This document shows, one piece after another, positions 8,496 through 17,120 of a DNA stretch of 64,000 nucleotides (its first letter is position 1; every line of letters starts with the position of its first letter). The stretch covers positions 124,001-188,000 of the forward strand of contig NZ_ALXE01000017.1 of the NCBI RefSeq assembly GCF_000295955.2, given 5' to 3'. The translations under genes were made by a program, and so were the position numbers. The stretch comes from Pantoea sp. A4 (GTDB lineage Bacteria; Pseudomonadota; Gammaproteobacteria; Enterobacterales; Enterobacteriaceae). Below the pieces are notes generated by a model. That model searched no databases. It saw nothing but the letters and a program-made list of their open reading frames with translations, and had not been told where the DNA came from.

Positions 8496-10007
8496 TTATT
8501 TACGCGACAAAGCTGCTGATTCCTGGGTTAACTGAAAACGTGGATGAAGCATCACCCCTAGCCAGAGCGTCATCGCCAGGCTCACCACACCGGCCCAGAG
8601 CATCGCGAGGGAAAATCCGCTCGCCACCGCAGCGTGAGTCAGTTCCACAAGTTGCGGTACGCCAGCGGTGAAGGCATGTTCTGCGATCGCACTGCGGGCA
8701 ATGCTGCTGGCGTGAAGAATATTTTGGCTGCTCAATTGTGCGTTCAAAGACTGCTCTGCATGAAGACTCATGAGGGTGCCGAGCAGGGCAATGCCCACGG
8801 TCATTCCTGTCTGACGCACGGCATTCATGGTTGCAGAAGCCATACCGGATCGTTGGGCTGGAACGCTTCTCATCACCAGTGCACTGGTTGCCGGCATCCC
8901 CAGCCCCATGCCGATCCCCAGCAGAGCCAGGAATAATGCGGTATGCAGGTATGCGCTTTCTGCCTGAAGTTGGGCCAGAAGTAACAACCCAACCCCAATG
9001 AGACCATAACCCGCAATCGCCAGTGCGTTGACGCTGAAGCGGGCGGCTAACCGACCAAATGACGTTGCCGCTAACGCCATGGCGATAAATTCCGGTGCCA
9101 TACGCCATCCTGTCTCCAGCGGGCTCCAGCCCTGGGCCTGCTGGAGAAAGAGCGAAACGAAAAACACGCTGCTATACGATGAAAAACCCAGCACGGCAGA
9201 AGCCAGGTTATAACCGGAAAAATTAGCCTGGCGGAAAAGGTGGAGTGGAAGCAGAGGGCGTGAGACTTTTCTCTCAACGGCAATGAACAGCAGAAACATG
9301 ATAAGTGCAGCAAGCAATGACCAACGCGCTTCGGGGCTGTGCCATCCCTGGTCTCCTGCCGAAATAAGGCCAAACGTTAAAGCCCCTAGCCAGAGAATGC
9401 TCAGTATCTGCCCGATGGGATCCAGCGCCGCATGGTCCGGATGCGCGCTCTCCTTGAGCCCAATCGCCCCGAGCACCAGCGCGACGATCCCAATAGGGAT
9501 ATTGATCATGAAAATGCTGGGCCAGCCCGCAGTGTGTACCAGGATCCCTCCCAGGATTGGCCCGACCACCAGAGATAAAGCGTTGACTGAAGACCAAATG
9601 CCGATAACGCGAACCCGCTGCTGCTCATCGGGAAAAGCATGCGCCAGCAGTGATAAAGCGCCGGGAATGACGGCAGCGCCGGCGATACCTTGAATGATCC
9701 TCCCTGCAAGCAGCCCTTCCAGTGAGGTGGATAAGGCGCAGAGCAACGAGCCTGCGGTAAAGAGCGCGACGCCACCGAGCCAGATACGTTTGCGACCAAA
9801 CCGGTCTCCAAGTGGTCCTGATGAGAGGATCAAGGCTGAAAGGCAAAGCGCATAAGCATCAACCACCCACTGTAGTCCCGACATGGTGGTATTGAGTGAG
9901 GAGAGTAGGGTGGGCAGCGCCACATTAACAATGCTGATATCCAGTGAAGCCATAAATGTGCCAAGGCAAATCGCAGTCACTAACGCTACGCGGTGTAATT
10001 TCTGCAT
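8496..10007 (-). CDS. MFS exporter, DHA2 (14-helix, EmrB/QacA-like) family
   Basis: 503-residue drug:proton antiporter with about 14 membrane segments. Motif A appears as GPLGDRFGRKRIWL and motif D1 as ASLDISIVNVALPTL. Its promoter (-35 TTGACC at 10081-10076 and -10 TATGTT at 10058-10053, minus strand, 17-bp spacer) contains a TetR-type operator shared in the same register with the TonB-receptor and biosynthesis promoters. It is therefore a good candidate to export the metallophore made by the genes at 14.2-25 kb, rather than a general drug pump. The MmgE/PrpD gene lies just downstream. Confidence 0.87.
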   Translation of the reverse strand: MQKLHRVALVTAICLGTFMASLDISIVNVALPTLLSSLNTTMSGLQWVVDAYALCLSALILSSGPLGDRFGRKRIWLGGVALFTAGSLLCALSTSLEGLLAGRIIQGIAGAAVIPGALSLLAHAFPDEQQRVRVIGIWSSVNALSLVVGPILGGILVHTAGWPSIFMINIPIGIVALVLGAIGLKESAHPDHAALDPIGQILSILWLGALTFGLISAGDQGWHSPEARWSLLAALIMFLLFIAVERKVSRPLLPLHLFRQANFSGYNLASAVLGFSSYSSVFFVSLFLQQAQGWSPLETGWRMAPEFIAMALAATSFGRLAARFSVNALAIAGYGLIGVGLLLLAQLQAESAYLHTALFLALLGIGMGLGMPATSALVMRSVPAQRSGMASATMNAVRQTGMTVGIALLGTLMSLHAEQSLNAQLSSQNILHASSIARSAIAEHAFTAGVPQLVELTHAAVASGFSLAMLWAGVVSLAMTLWLGVMLHPRFQLTQESAALSRK

Positions 10008-10038
10008 GAAAACCCCTGTGATAAGAATACCGTGTTAT

Positions 10039-10058
10039 TGAGAATGTTTATCAACATA
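10039..10058. promoter_or_regulatory. Weak Fur-box-like sequence
   Basis: Matches the 19-bp Fur consensus at about 13-14 of 19 positions depending on strand and covers the -10 region of the leftward MFS promoter. Iron control would fit a chelator exporter, but the match is modest. Confidence 0.35.
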
Positions 10059-10064
10059 GATCAC

Positions 10065-10084
10065 GACTGACCGTCGGTCAATGG
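10065..10084. promoter_or_regulatory. TetR-type operator, copy 1
   Basis: GACTGACCGTCGGTCAATGG contains the perfect palindrome TGACCG-T-CGGTCA at 10068-10080. It lies between the divergent MFS and tetR-type genes and overlaps the MFS -35 box. Near-identical elements occur at 14164-14183 and, inverted, at 14542-14561. Confidence 0.75.
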
Positions 10085-10174
10085 TTATGTATATTTATGT
10101 ATGCCTGAATAGGGCGTCTGGTCAATGGGAATAACATTCGCTACGATGACCACAAAATCCGGAAGGGAGATGAG

Positions 10175-10813
10175 ATGAACAGCACCGAAAAACCGAACAA
10201 ATCACAGCCTCGCACAAAACCTGCTGAGGTTCGCCTGGACGAATTAATGGATGCCGCACAGCAGCTATTTATTGATAAAGGCTTTGAAGCGACGACGGTC
10301 AGTGACATTGTGCGTGATGCCAATGTCGCGAAGGGGACGTTCTACCATTACTTTACTTCGAAGAATGAAATGCTTGCTGCTTTACGTGAGCGTTTCACCC
10401 AGCATTTTATTGCCAGTATTCAAAAAGCGGTCGATACGTTTCCTGTGGAGGACAGTGTTGCGCGGTTAAAAGCCTGGTGTGATGCCGGCGTAAAGGCCTA
10501 TATCGATGGCAGGCTGCTGCATGATGCGTTATATCACGATCATCATCACCCTACGCGAGGGAATCAGGATCGTAATGCGGTACTCGATCAGGTGCTGCAT
10601 ATTCTGGAGGAGGGAGTCCGTATCGGCTCCTGGACGCTGGAGAATCCAAGGCTCACCGCGATACTGATGTATCACGGCATGCATGGTGCAGTGGATGACA
10701 TTCTGGCAGATGAAACTAAAAGCAGCGCCACGCTGGGTGGGGATCTTGCCCGGCAGTTTATGCACCTTTTGGGCTGCCTTCAGGTTGATTCCGTATCCAG
10801 AGAGACCCAATAA
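10175..10813 (+). CDS. TetR-family transcriptional regulator
   Basis: 212 residues. The helix-turn-helix lies near residues 27-72: ATTVSDIVRDANVAKGTFYH then YFTSKNEMLAAL, the classic TetR layout. The carboxy-terminal ligand domain is not assignable. It is divergent from the DHA2 exporter and next to a gene set in which three promoters share one palindromic operator built on TGACCGNCGGTCA, a form common for TetR proteins. The natural reading is a local regulator of chelator export, uptake and synthesis, with the chelator or a precursor as inducer. Its 3' end overlaps the convergent binding-protein gene by 34 bp. Confidence 0.87.
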   Translation: MNSTEKPNKSQPRTKPAEVRLDELMDAAQQLFIDKGFEATTVSDIVRDANVAKGTFYHYFTSKNEMLAALRERFTQHFIASIQKAVDTFPVEDSVARLKAWCDAGVKAYIDGRLLHDALYHDHHHPTRGNQDRNAVLDQVLHILEEGVRIGSWTLENPRLTAILMYHGMHGAVDDILADETKSSATLGGDLARQFMHLLGCLQVDSVSRETQ

Positions 10814-11937
10814 CCCGGCTCCCAGGGAACGGGCAGGAAACGGGCAAAGAGCTCGGAAAAGGTGTGGTCGGCAGAGATATCGTTGAACAGATGCGGATGA
10901 AACCACTTTGCCAGTTGCAGGACAGCAATAAAACTAAACGGGTGATCGTAGAAAGGGTGCCAGATTGCATACACTTTACGCTTTTTAGCGGCGCTCAACG
11001 TTCGGTATGCGGGCCTTTGCATTAATCTCTCAAGCTTCTCCTTTGCCAGCGCAAGGTCTGCATTGGGCCCCAGATTAACCCAGTTTCCATTTGGCGAGTA
11101 TTGCGACCAGTTGCTGCCCGTCACCAAAATTTTGTCAGGATTTGAAGCGATAATCTGCTCGGGGCTTAACGCCCCGTAGGTATTATGAATGATACTCGCG
11201 GCAAGATTGTTTCCCCCTGCCGCTGCCACTAATTCGCCAAAGTTCGCATTTCCCCATGAGAGGCAGCATTCATCGTACAATCCCGCTGCCCGCTCCATTA
11301 AAACGCGAGGCAACAGAGGATGCACCTGCATAAGGCGTTGAGTAATTATGCCCAGATGATAGTCGCGATACTGATTTAACAACGCGGCACGTTCGGTCTG
11401 GTCAAAGAGTTGCCCCATCAACGTAATACTGCGAGTGGTGTTGGCCATGAGATGAATACTCATATCGACATAGGCGATCGGTATGTTGGCGGCGTTGAGT
11501 TTTGCTGCCAGACCGCTGGTTTCAACCATTGAACGCGTGTTGAGGTTTAGCACCATAATATCGGGGCGCAGACCAATCAGCTTCTCAAGATTAAACTGCA
11601 ACTGCTGAATGCCGCTAAAGGTGGGCAACCGCGCCAGTTCCGGGAAGTAACGGCAGTAAAGATGATAGCTATCCAGGTCTGCTGTGCGGAAATTATCTCG
11701 CCACCCTATCAATTTTTCTAATGGGTTTTCGCGACAAAGTGCTGCCACGGTATAGAAAAGATTGCCTTCGCCTAAAAAGATACGTGCTGGCCTGTGTTTT
11801 AGCGTGACCTTCCTGCCTGCAACATCCTCAAAACTGAATGGCGCAGTAACCTGAGATAACGCCTGGCTCACAGGCACCAGGGCGGCACCGCCCAACGCCA
11901 GTGCCTTGTGTATGAATCCTCTGCGTTGGCGATCCAT
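10780..11937 (-). CDS. Fe-chelate ABC transporter substrate-binding protein (FecB/FepB type)
   Basis: 385 residues with the periplasmic-binding fold of Fe-siderophore importers (FSFEDVAGRKVTLKHRPARI near the start of the mature part, then PDIMVLNLNT and SPEQIIASNPDKILVTGS). The start is placed at 11937 because it exposes a twin-arginine signal, DRQRRGFIHKALALGG; Tat export implies folding, perhaps with ligand, before translocation. The longer frame from 12003 would lie inside the receptor gene. It begins 1 bp after the TonB-receptor stop, so the two are an operon. No permease or ATPase is present in the window; these must come from elsewhere or the protein acts with a partner outside this locus. 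Confidence 0.85.
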   Translation of the reverse strand: MDRQRRGFIHKALALGGAALVPVSQALSQVTAPFSFEDVAGRKVTLKHRPARIFLGEGNLFYTVAALCRENPLEKLIGWRDNFRTADLDSYHLYCRYFPELARLPTFSGIQQLQFNLEKLIGLRPDIMVLNLNTRSMVETSGLAAKLNAANIPIAYVDMSIHLMANTTRSITLMGQLFDQTERAALLNQYRDYHLGIITQRLMQVHPLLPRVLMERAAGLYDECCLSWGNANFGELVAAAGGNNLAASIIHNTYGALSPEQIIASNPDKILVTGSNWSQYSPNGNWVNLGPNADLALAKEKLERLMQRPAYRTLSAAKKRKVYAIWHPFYDHPFSFIAVLQLAKWFHPHLFNDISADHTFSELFARFLPVPWEPGYWVSLDTEST

Positions 11938-11938
11938 G

Positions 11939-14086
11939 TTAAAAATTCCAACTGACAGAACCCAAAATGCTGCGTTCAGCACCGATGCTACAATAGGGGG
12001 CACTGGTACAGCTGGAGACCCACGACCTGTTCATGACATTGGTGACAGTCAGACCCAGCTCGAGATTCCATAACTGAGGATCCCAGTGACCCGGAGAATA
12101 GCGTACCGAGAGATCACCCAACCAGTTAGCCGGTACCTTAAAGGTATTGTTACTGTCTCCCCAACTTGCGCCTAAGTAACGCACCCCACCCCCCAAGAGC
12201 AATCCCTGAAGTGGACCACGGTTGAAGCGGTAATCCACCCAGAGTGAGGCGTTTTGTGCCGGGACGCCGACGGGATGTTTACCCAGTGTACTATCCGTCG
12301 CCGAGGTGACCACGTTGTTAACCCATGCATAAGAGGCCAGCAAACTCAGACTTTCAGTCATCATCGCCCGGCCTTCAATTTCAATACCCCGGGATCTGAC
12401 GGCACCAGTCTGGGTGTAATAGCTAGGATTGAGCGGATCGACGGTATTCACATCACGCTGAGTTAATTGATAGAGCGCGATGCTGCCAATAAGTGCGCTA
12501 CCCTCGGGGTGAAATTTCATGCCGGTTTCGTACTGGACTGCTCGGGTAGGTTTGAACGGCTGGCCACTGGCATTGGTACCGGTTAACGGAGAGAAAGAGG
12601 AAGAGGTACTTACCCAAGGTGACACCCCGTTCGAGAAGGGATAAGTGACCCCTGCCCGGTAGCTCCACGCTCTGTCATCGGTGTCCAGGCGGGTATGGGA
12701 GAGTCGGTTGAGAGTGTGAATCTGTGACCAGTCATGGCGGCCACCCAAAAGGAGATGCCAGTTTTGCCAGATAAGCTCATCTTGAGCATAAACCCCGGTT
12801 TGATTCAGGTGTTGGGTAGTGGCGGTACTTGGCGTCAGCACCGGCGTGAAGTTTGGGCGGTAATGGGCAGAGTAGGGATCAAAGGTCACGGTTTGTGACA
12901 CCCAGAGATTCTTATCCAGTTTTGCCAGCTGATAATCAAGACCAGTTAAAACACGATGCTCAACCGGTCCGGTATGGAACACGTCAGAGAGTTGGTTATC
13001 CATAGCCAGACTCTCCGCTGTGCTCGGTGAGTCCTGATATTGTGCCGTTAGCTGCGACAGGTCGGCAGTGGCTGCGCGGGTGAAGTCGCGACGTACCGCA
13101 GAGTTAACATGGGAATAGCGTAGGTTCTGTTTTAGTGTCATACCGTTATTGAAAGTATGTGAAAACAGCGATGTCACATCGTACTGGGTACGGGAAGAGT
13201 GCTCATGGTCAGGATTACTGTAGTTTTTGTCGGTATCAATACGGCCATAGGGATTGGGCAGCAATCCGAGCATTTGTGCTGGCAGCGTATTGTAATATCC
13301 AGCACGAGGTTCCCGCAGATAGTGCATGAGTAGCGTCCAGCGGGTTTTTTCATCCGGCTGGAAGGTGATGGAGGGGGCGAGGTAGAGCCGTTTCTGCCGG
13401 GTATCTTCAATTTGCGAGCCTTGGGTTCCCGCCAAAGCATCAAACCGATACAGCCAGCGCTCATCATCAGTCAGTGCGCCGGTCGAGTCCAGGCTAAGGG
13501 AGGTGGTTCGGTGATTACCCGCTTCAAACTTAAGCTGGTTCGAGGCTACAGTCGACGGACGTCGTGAAACCATGTCGATAATACCCCCTGCACCGCTCTG
13601 CCCATAGAGCATAGAAGAGGGACCATGCAGGGCCTCCACACGTTCTAATCCCCAGGTTTCAATCTGCGGACTCCATATTCCGCTATTACCAATCACTTTC
13701 AAGCCATCAAGATAGCTATCAGCATCAAACCCACGAATGCGCGCAAAATCGACATTACTGGCAAAGGCCCCAAACCTCTCCACGGCGACGCCGGAGTTAT
13801 AGTGCAATGCCTGACTCAACGTCGTGGCATTTTGCACATCCATCTGGTCTCGCTTAACCACAGAAACAAACTGCGGCGTGTTTTTAAGCGCGGTAGGTGA
13901 TTTGGTGGCGACTTCTGCGTCCGTAGCAACATAACCCGTAGAGGTTGCTGCGGCACTGTTTTCAGATCCGTTAACCATAAGCGTCTCTTCATTAGCAAAG
14001 ACACGCGGCGAATATGAAAGTGAGGTAGCCAAAAACAACATTATGGTGCCTGACCCAGCCGTGATTACAGAAAATTTAGCGTTCAT
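11939..14086 (-). CDS. TonB-dependent siderophore receptor
   Basis: 715-residue outer-membrane receptor. After the signal peptide (ending RVFA) comes a TonB box, ETLMV. The plug domain contains TPQFVSVVKRDQMDVQNA and VEALHGPSSMLYGQSGAGG, and a 22-strand barrel ends in the terminal aromatic (SVSWNF). The family is FhuE/FoxA/FpvA-like ferric-siderophore receptors. It is co-transcribed with the Tat-type binding protein, and its promoter (TTGACC at 14180-14175, TATTTT at 14157-14152, minus strand, 17-bp spacer) carries the shared TetR operator and sits beside a Fur-like sequence. It is inferred to import the iron complex of the chelator made by the divergent gene set. Confidence 0.92.
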   Translation of the reverse strand: MNAKFSVITAGSGTIMLFLATSLSYSPRVFANEETLMVNGSENSAAATSTGYVATDAEVATKSPTALKNTPQFVSVVKRDQMDVQNATTLSQALHYNSGVAVERFGAFASNVDFARIRGFDADSYLDGLKVIGNSGIWSPQIETWGLERVEALHGPSSMLYGQSGAGGIIDMVSRRPSTVASNQLKFEAGNHRTTSLSLDSTGALTDDERWLYRFDALAGTQGSQIEDTRQKRLYLAPSITFQPDEKTRWTLLMHYLREPRAGYYNTLPAQMLGLLPNPYGRIDTDKNYSNPDHEHSSRTQYDVTSLFSHTFNNGMTLKQNLRYSHVNSAVRRDFTRAATADLSQLTAQYQDSPSTAESLAMDNQLSDVFHTGPVEHRVLTGLDYQLAKLDKNLWVSQTVTFDPYSAHYRPNFTPVLTPSTATTQHLNQTGVYAQDELIWQNWHLLLGGRHDWSQIHTLNRLSHTRLDTDDRAWSYRAGVTYPFSNGVSPWVSTSSSFSPLTGTNASGQPFKPTRAVQYETGMKFHPEGSALIGSIALYQLTQRDVNTVDPLNPSYYTQTGAVRSRGIEIEGRAMMTESLSLLASYAWVNNVVTSATDSTLGKHPVGVPAQNASLWVDYRFNRGPLQGLLLGGGVRYLGASWGDSNNTFKVPANWLGDLSVRYSPGHWDPQLWNLELGLTVTNVMNRSWVSSCTSAPYCSIGAERSILGSVSWNF

Positions 14087-14163
14087 ACCCCGTCCAAATA
14101 ATAAAGTTTTATTAATGTTTATTTGTTTGCGTTCCGTTAAGAATTAAGGCGAAAATACGCTCC

Positions 14164-14183
14164 GACCGACCATCGGTCAATGT
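14164..14183. promoter_or_regulatory. TetR-type operator, copy 2
   Basis: GACCGACCATCGGTCAATGT agrees with copy 1 (10065-10084) at 17 of 20 positions. On the minus strand it supplies the TTGACC -35 box of the TonB-receptor promoter, exactly as copy 1 does for the MFS exporter. Confidence 0.75.
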
Positions 14184-14200
14184 AAATAATTATCAATACC
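14182..14200. promoter_or_regulatory. Fur-box-like sequence
   Basis: On the minus strand this matches the 19-bp Fur consensus at 14 of 19 positions (core TTGATAAT). It adjoins the receptor promoter and the start of the carrier-protein gene. Iron repression is expected for such genes; the site itself is moderate. Confidence 0.4.
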
Positions 14201-14221
14201 ATTTTTTGACGGGGACATGAA

Positions 14222-14443
14222 ATGACATTTGAACGCTTTATCGCCTTACTCGTCCAGGTTGGCATTCCGGAAGAAATTCTGAATGACGCAGATGAAAACT
14301 GGCAGATAAGACATGATCTTGCGCTAACTTCCGCAGAAACAGTGGCACTTCAGGCAAAAATAGAGCATCTGGCCCCTCTGGGTTTTTCGCTGTGGGGTGC
14401 AGAAGATTACTCACTAGGCGAAATAATTTCTTTGCTGCGATAG
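14222..14443 (+). CDS. Stand-alone acyl/peptidyl carrier protein-like protein
   Basis: 73 residues, acidic, with the helical pattern of a carrier protein. The block DLALTSAETVALQAKIEHL aligns with the DLGLDSLxxVEL signature of ACPs, Ser37 being the probable phosphopantetheine site (TSA in place of DSL). It opens the biosynthetic run, upstream of an aryl-acid AMP ligase that needs a carrier, so it is the probable acceptor of the activated acid. The departure from DSL leaves some doubt. It lies just downstream of the divergent receptor promoter and 100 bp upstream of the promoter for the main operon. Confidence 0.6.
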   Translation: MTFERFIALLVQVGIPEEILNDADENWQIRHDLALTSAETVALQAKIEHLAPLGFSLWGAEDYSLGEIISLLR

Positions 14444-14541
14444 CGCCTGTTCTCGCCATGACTAGGCGGTTGATTAACAATGCCTATTTTTGATAATACG
14501 TCTCATTTAAACAAAATTCGCGAAAAAAATTAACGATTAAG

Positions 14542-14573
14542 CAATTGACTGTCGGTCGGTCATGTTGTTTAGT
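14542..14573 (+). promoter_or_regulatory. Biosynthesis-operon promoter with TetR-type operator, copy 3
   Basis: -35 TTGACT (14545-14550), 17-bp spacer, -10 TTTAGT (14568-14573). The operator at 14542-14561 is copy 1/2 in inverted orientation (about 16 of 20 matches) and again begins with the -35 hexamer. All three promoters read TTGACYGWYGGTCRGTC from -35 into the spacer, so one repressor could block each in the same way. Confidence 0.7.
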
Positions 14574-14739
14574 GTGCCGGGCAATCTAATTAGTACAGGT
14601 AAGTAATCTGTTCCACTCGCGGCTGGAGTGCAGCAAAAACAGGGTATGGGTGCCGTATGCGTTCCGGCCTGATACCGAAGGGGTTTTAATCAAGATCCTC
14701 TCAGTATTTTGAGATGGATAAGAGCATGAGGGAGTGCAT

Positions 14740-16347
14740 ATGCCAGACTTCAGCGCATCATTGAATCAAAACTTGCTGCAGGGATTGACGGAGTTTGGTC
14801 TTCGCCCTGCCTTGCATGACCAGAATGAGACACTCACTTTTGCACAGCTTGCAGATCGGGTTGCTTCCTGCAGTCATCGACTCAGGCTTCGGGGGGTCAA
14901 CAAAGGGGATCGCGTCGCTTTACAACTCCGTAATAGCCAACAGGCGGTGATCTTAATGCTATCCGCATTGATGATTGGTGCCATACCCGTTCCCATTTTG
15001 CCCTCTTACCGGGAAAAAGAGCTTCTCCATATTCTGCAAATGACCCAACCCAAAGTGCTTGCCCTTTATCGTAGCAGCCGCCGTTACAGTCCTATGGCCT
15101 CGCTACAGTCCTTTGAACAGCAAGGTATTCATGTCGACATTGTCCTGGTGGAAGACCTAGAGGATCAGAAAAGGCAAACGCGTTATCTGAACCTTCAGCA
15201 ATTTTGTTCCCCCATGGAGACGCCCCCGGCACAACATCTTGAACCGATGTCATCCGACGACACGGCAATGATGTTGTTGTCGAGTGGAACGACCGGATTG
15301 CCCAAAGCGATTGCGCGTAAAAACGGTGGCTACACCTATATGATTCAGTGCGGATGTGACATTTTTGGTCTTAACAGCCAGTCTGTCTATTTTGCCGTTA
15401 TGCCGGTTTCTCACGGCTTCGTCATCAATTGCCCGGGGATACTGGGAACACTCAGCCGTGGCGGCGCGGTTGTGCTGGCGGATCAACCTACAGCGGCACA
15501 TGCATTAAACGAAGTTGCGCGCTGCGGTGTTACACACACGACGCTGGTCCCGGCGCTGTTGGCACAATGGGCTGAAGTACAGCAAACCGCGCCTCGCGCT
15601 ATTGACTCGTTATGGCATGTTCAGGTTGGTGGCGCTCGAGTGGCACCTGAACTTGCTGCATCGGCTAGCGCAACCCTCGGCATCAAACTGCAACAGTGTT
15701 ACGGCATGAGTGAGGGGCTACTCTGCTTCAATGCGATAGATGACGTTGACAGCATACGCTTCCAGTCGCAGGGAAAACCGCTGAGCCCAGAAGATGAAGT
15801 GCGTATCGTCGACGATCGTGGTCAGCCGGTTGCCATTGGACAAAGCGGTGAATTGATCACGCGCGGTCCTTACACTATCACCGGGTATTTTGAAAACCCG
15901 AAGGCTGACCTGGCGGCATTCACACCAGAAGGGTTCTACCGGACCGGCGATCTGGCACATGTTGATGCTGAAGGCAATGTGTACATTGATGGGCGCGTCA
16001 ATGATTCGATTAATCGCGGGGGGGAGAAATTTTCTCCCAACGAAATTGAAGAACTCGCCCTGCATCATCCTGACATCCAGCATGTCGCCTGTGTAGGGGC
16101 GGCTGATGCTTTATATGGTGAAGTTGCCTGCTTATTTGTGGTCTCCGATCGGCAGGACATCGCATTGGGCGAGCTGCGCCGCTATCTTGCCGAGCAGGGA
16201 TTGGCGTCATTCAAAATTCCGGAAAAATTGATTCTGCTGCAAGCCATCCCGATGAAAGGCATTGGCAAAATCGATCGGCTTACACTGCGTGCGATGGTGG
16301 CAGAAACACCCAGTGATATCGCTGATGTCGTCACAGGGCGGGAATAA
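14740..16347 (+). CDS. Aryl-acid AMP ligase (EntE/DhbE-like), probably picolinate-activating
   Basis: 535-residue stand-alone adenylation enzyme. Core motifs are MLLSSGTTGLPKAIARK (A3), CYGMSEGLLC (A5), FYRTGDLAHVDAEGNVY (A7), GGEKFSPNEIEE (A8) and the catalytic Lys in GIGKIDRLTLR (A10). Closest in style to 2,3-dihydroxybenzoate and hydroxypicolinate ligases. In those, a HN pair binds the ring hydroxyl; here the segment reads VSHGFVINCPG, with Gly in place of Asn, which would suit an acid without an ortho hydroxyl. With a NikD-like oxidase downstream, picolinate is the best guess. The start at 14740 has GAGGGAG 6 bases upstream. The stop overlaps the thioesterase start by one base. Confidence 0.85.
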   Translation: MPDFSASLNQNLLQGLTEFGLRPALHDQNETLTFAQLADRVASCSHRLRLRGVNKGDRVALQLRNSQQAVILMLSALMIGAIPVPILPSYREKELLHILQMTQPKVLALYRSSRRYSPMASLQSFEQQGIHVDIVLVEDLEDQKRQTRYLNLQQFCSPMETPPAQHLEPMSSDDTAMMLLSSGTTGLPKAIARKNGGYTYMIQCGCDIFGLNSQSVYFAVMPVSHGFVINCPGILGTLSRGGAVVLADQPTAAHALNEVARCGVTHTTLVPALLAQWAEVQQTAPRAIDSLWHVQVGGARVAPELAASASATLGIKLQQCYGMSEGLLCFNAIDDVDSIRFQSQGKPLSPEDEVRIVDDRGQPVAIGQSGELITRGPYTITGYFENPKADLAAFTPEGFYRTGDLAHVDAEGNVYIDGRVNDSINRGGEKFSPNEIEELALHHPDIQHVACVGAADALYGEVACLFVVSDRQDIALGELRRYLAEQGLASFKIPEKLILLQAIPMKGIGKIDRLTLRAMVAETPSDIADVVTGRE

Positions 16348-17075
16348 TGATGATGCATTCTTCTTCCAGCTTTAATGCCGCCATTATTCGATACAGCCGA
16401 TACACCGGTGCGCCCATCAGACAGCAGTTGGTTGTTTTTCCCCATGCCGGTGGTACTGCCAGCTTCTATAAAGGTTGGCGCGAACAATTACCGGATGACT
16501 GTGACCTTTTTGTCGTGCGTTATCCAGGCCGCGATGAACGTCAGGCAGAAAATCCCTGGCAAGATGCACAGCAGGCAATCGAAGCATGCTGTCGGGGATT
16601 ACAAGAGATGCTGGGTATTGCTCCGGTGACCTTCTTCGGTCATAGCATGGGGGCGATTCTGGCATTACAGACCGCACTGGCTTTGAGAACCTCGCGCTTC
16701 CGCTTACATAAGGTCGTGATCTCTTCACAACGAATCCCGGCTTCATTACTGAATCTTCAACACGAGCCTCAGAGGCAATCACTGCTGTCGGCGATACTTC
16801 GCCAGGACAGTGGAATGGCGTTGGATGAGCTCACACGGCCGACGGTTGAAAAAAATATTTTGCAGGATCTGACGCTGCTCGGCCAGTTAGCGGCGTTGCC
16901 CGTGGACGACATCAGACTGCACGTCATCGGTGGCAATGATGACCCTCTGGTGAGTGATACAGATCTAAAAGCCTGGGCTGCGATATCAACGTCAGCACAG
17001 GTATCGCTCAGGGCCGGTGGGCATTTCTATTTTCAGCAAAACACGAATGACTTTTTGCGCCAACTTATACAGTAA
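16347..17075 (+). CDS. Type II thioesterase (alpha/beta hydrolase)
   Basis: 242 residues, the GrsT/RifR/YbtT class that works in trans on carrier proteins. The nucleophile elbow is FFGHSMGAIL (Ser about residue 97), the general-base region is GGHFYFQ, and the opening FPHAGGTASFYKGW is typical. It shares a base with the ligase stop (TAATGATG), so it is translationally coupled. It may remove wrong acyl groups, or here release the beta-keto product from the polyketide carrier, since the synthase lacks its own thioesterase domain. Confidence 0.87.
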   Translation: MMMHSSSSFNAAIIRYSRYTGAPIRQQLVVFPHAGGTASFYKGWREQLPDDCDLFVVRYPGRDERQAENPWQDAQQAIEACCRGLQEMLGIAPVTFFGHSMGAILALQTALALRTSRFRLHKVVISSQRIPASLLNLQHEPQRQSLLSAILRQDSGMALDELTRPTVEKNILQDLTLLGQLAALPVDDIRLHVIGGNDDPLVSDTDLKAWAAISTSAQVSLRAGGHFYFQQNTNDFLRQLIQ

Positions 17076-17120
17076 TACTGATCTCATTCCTTCCATTGCT
17101 ATTCAGACAAGGAGTTTGTG

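Noticed and set aside
8500..9108. 202-codon reverse frame inside the DHA2 exporter gene
   Set aside because: Same strand but a shifted frame within a well-supported gene; Arg/Gly-rich and without family features.
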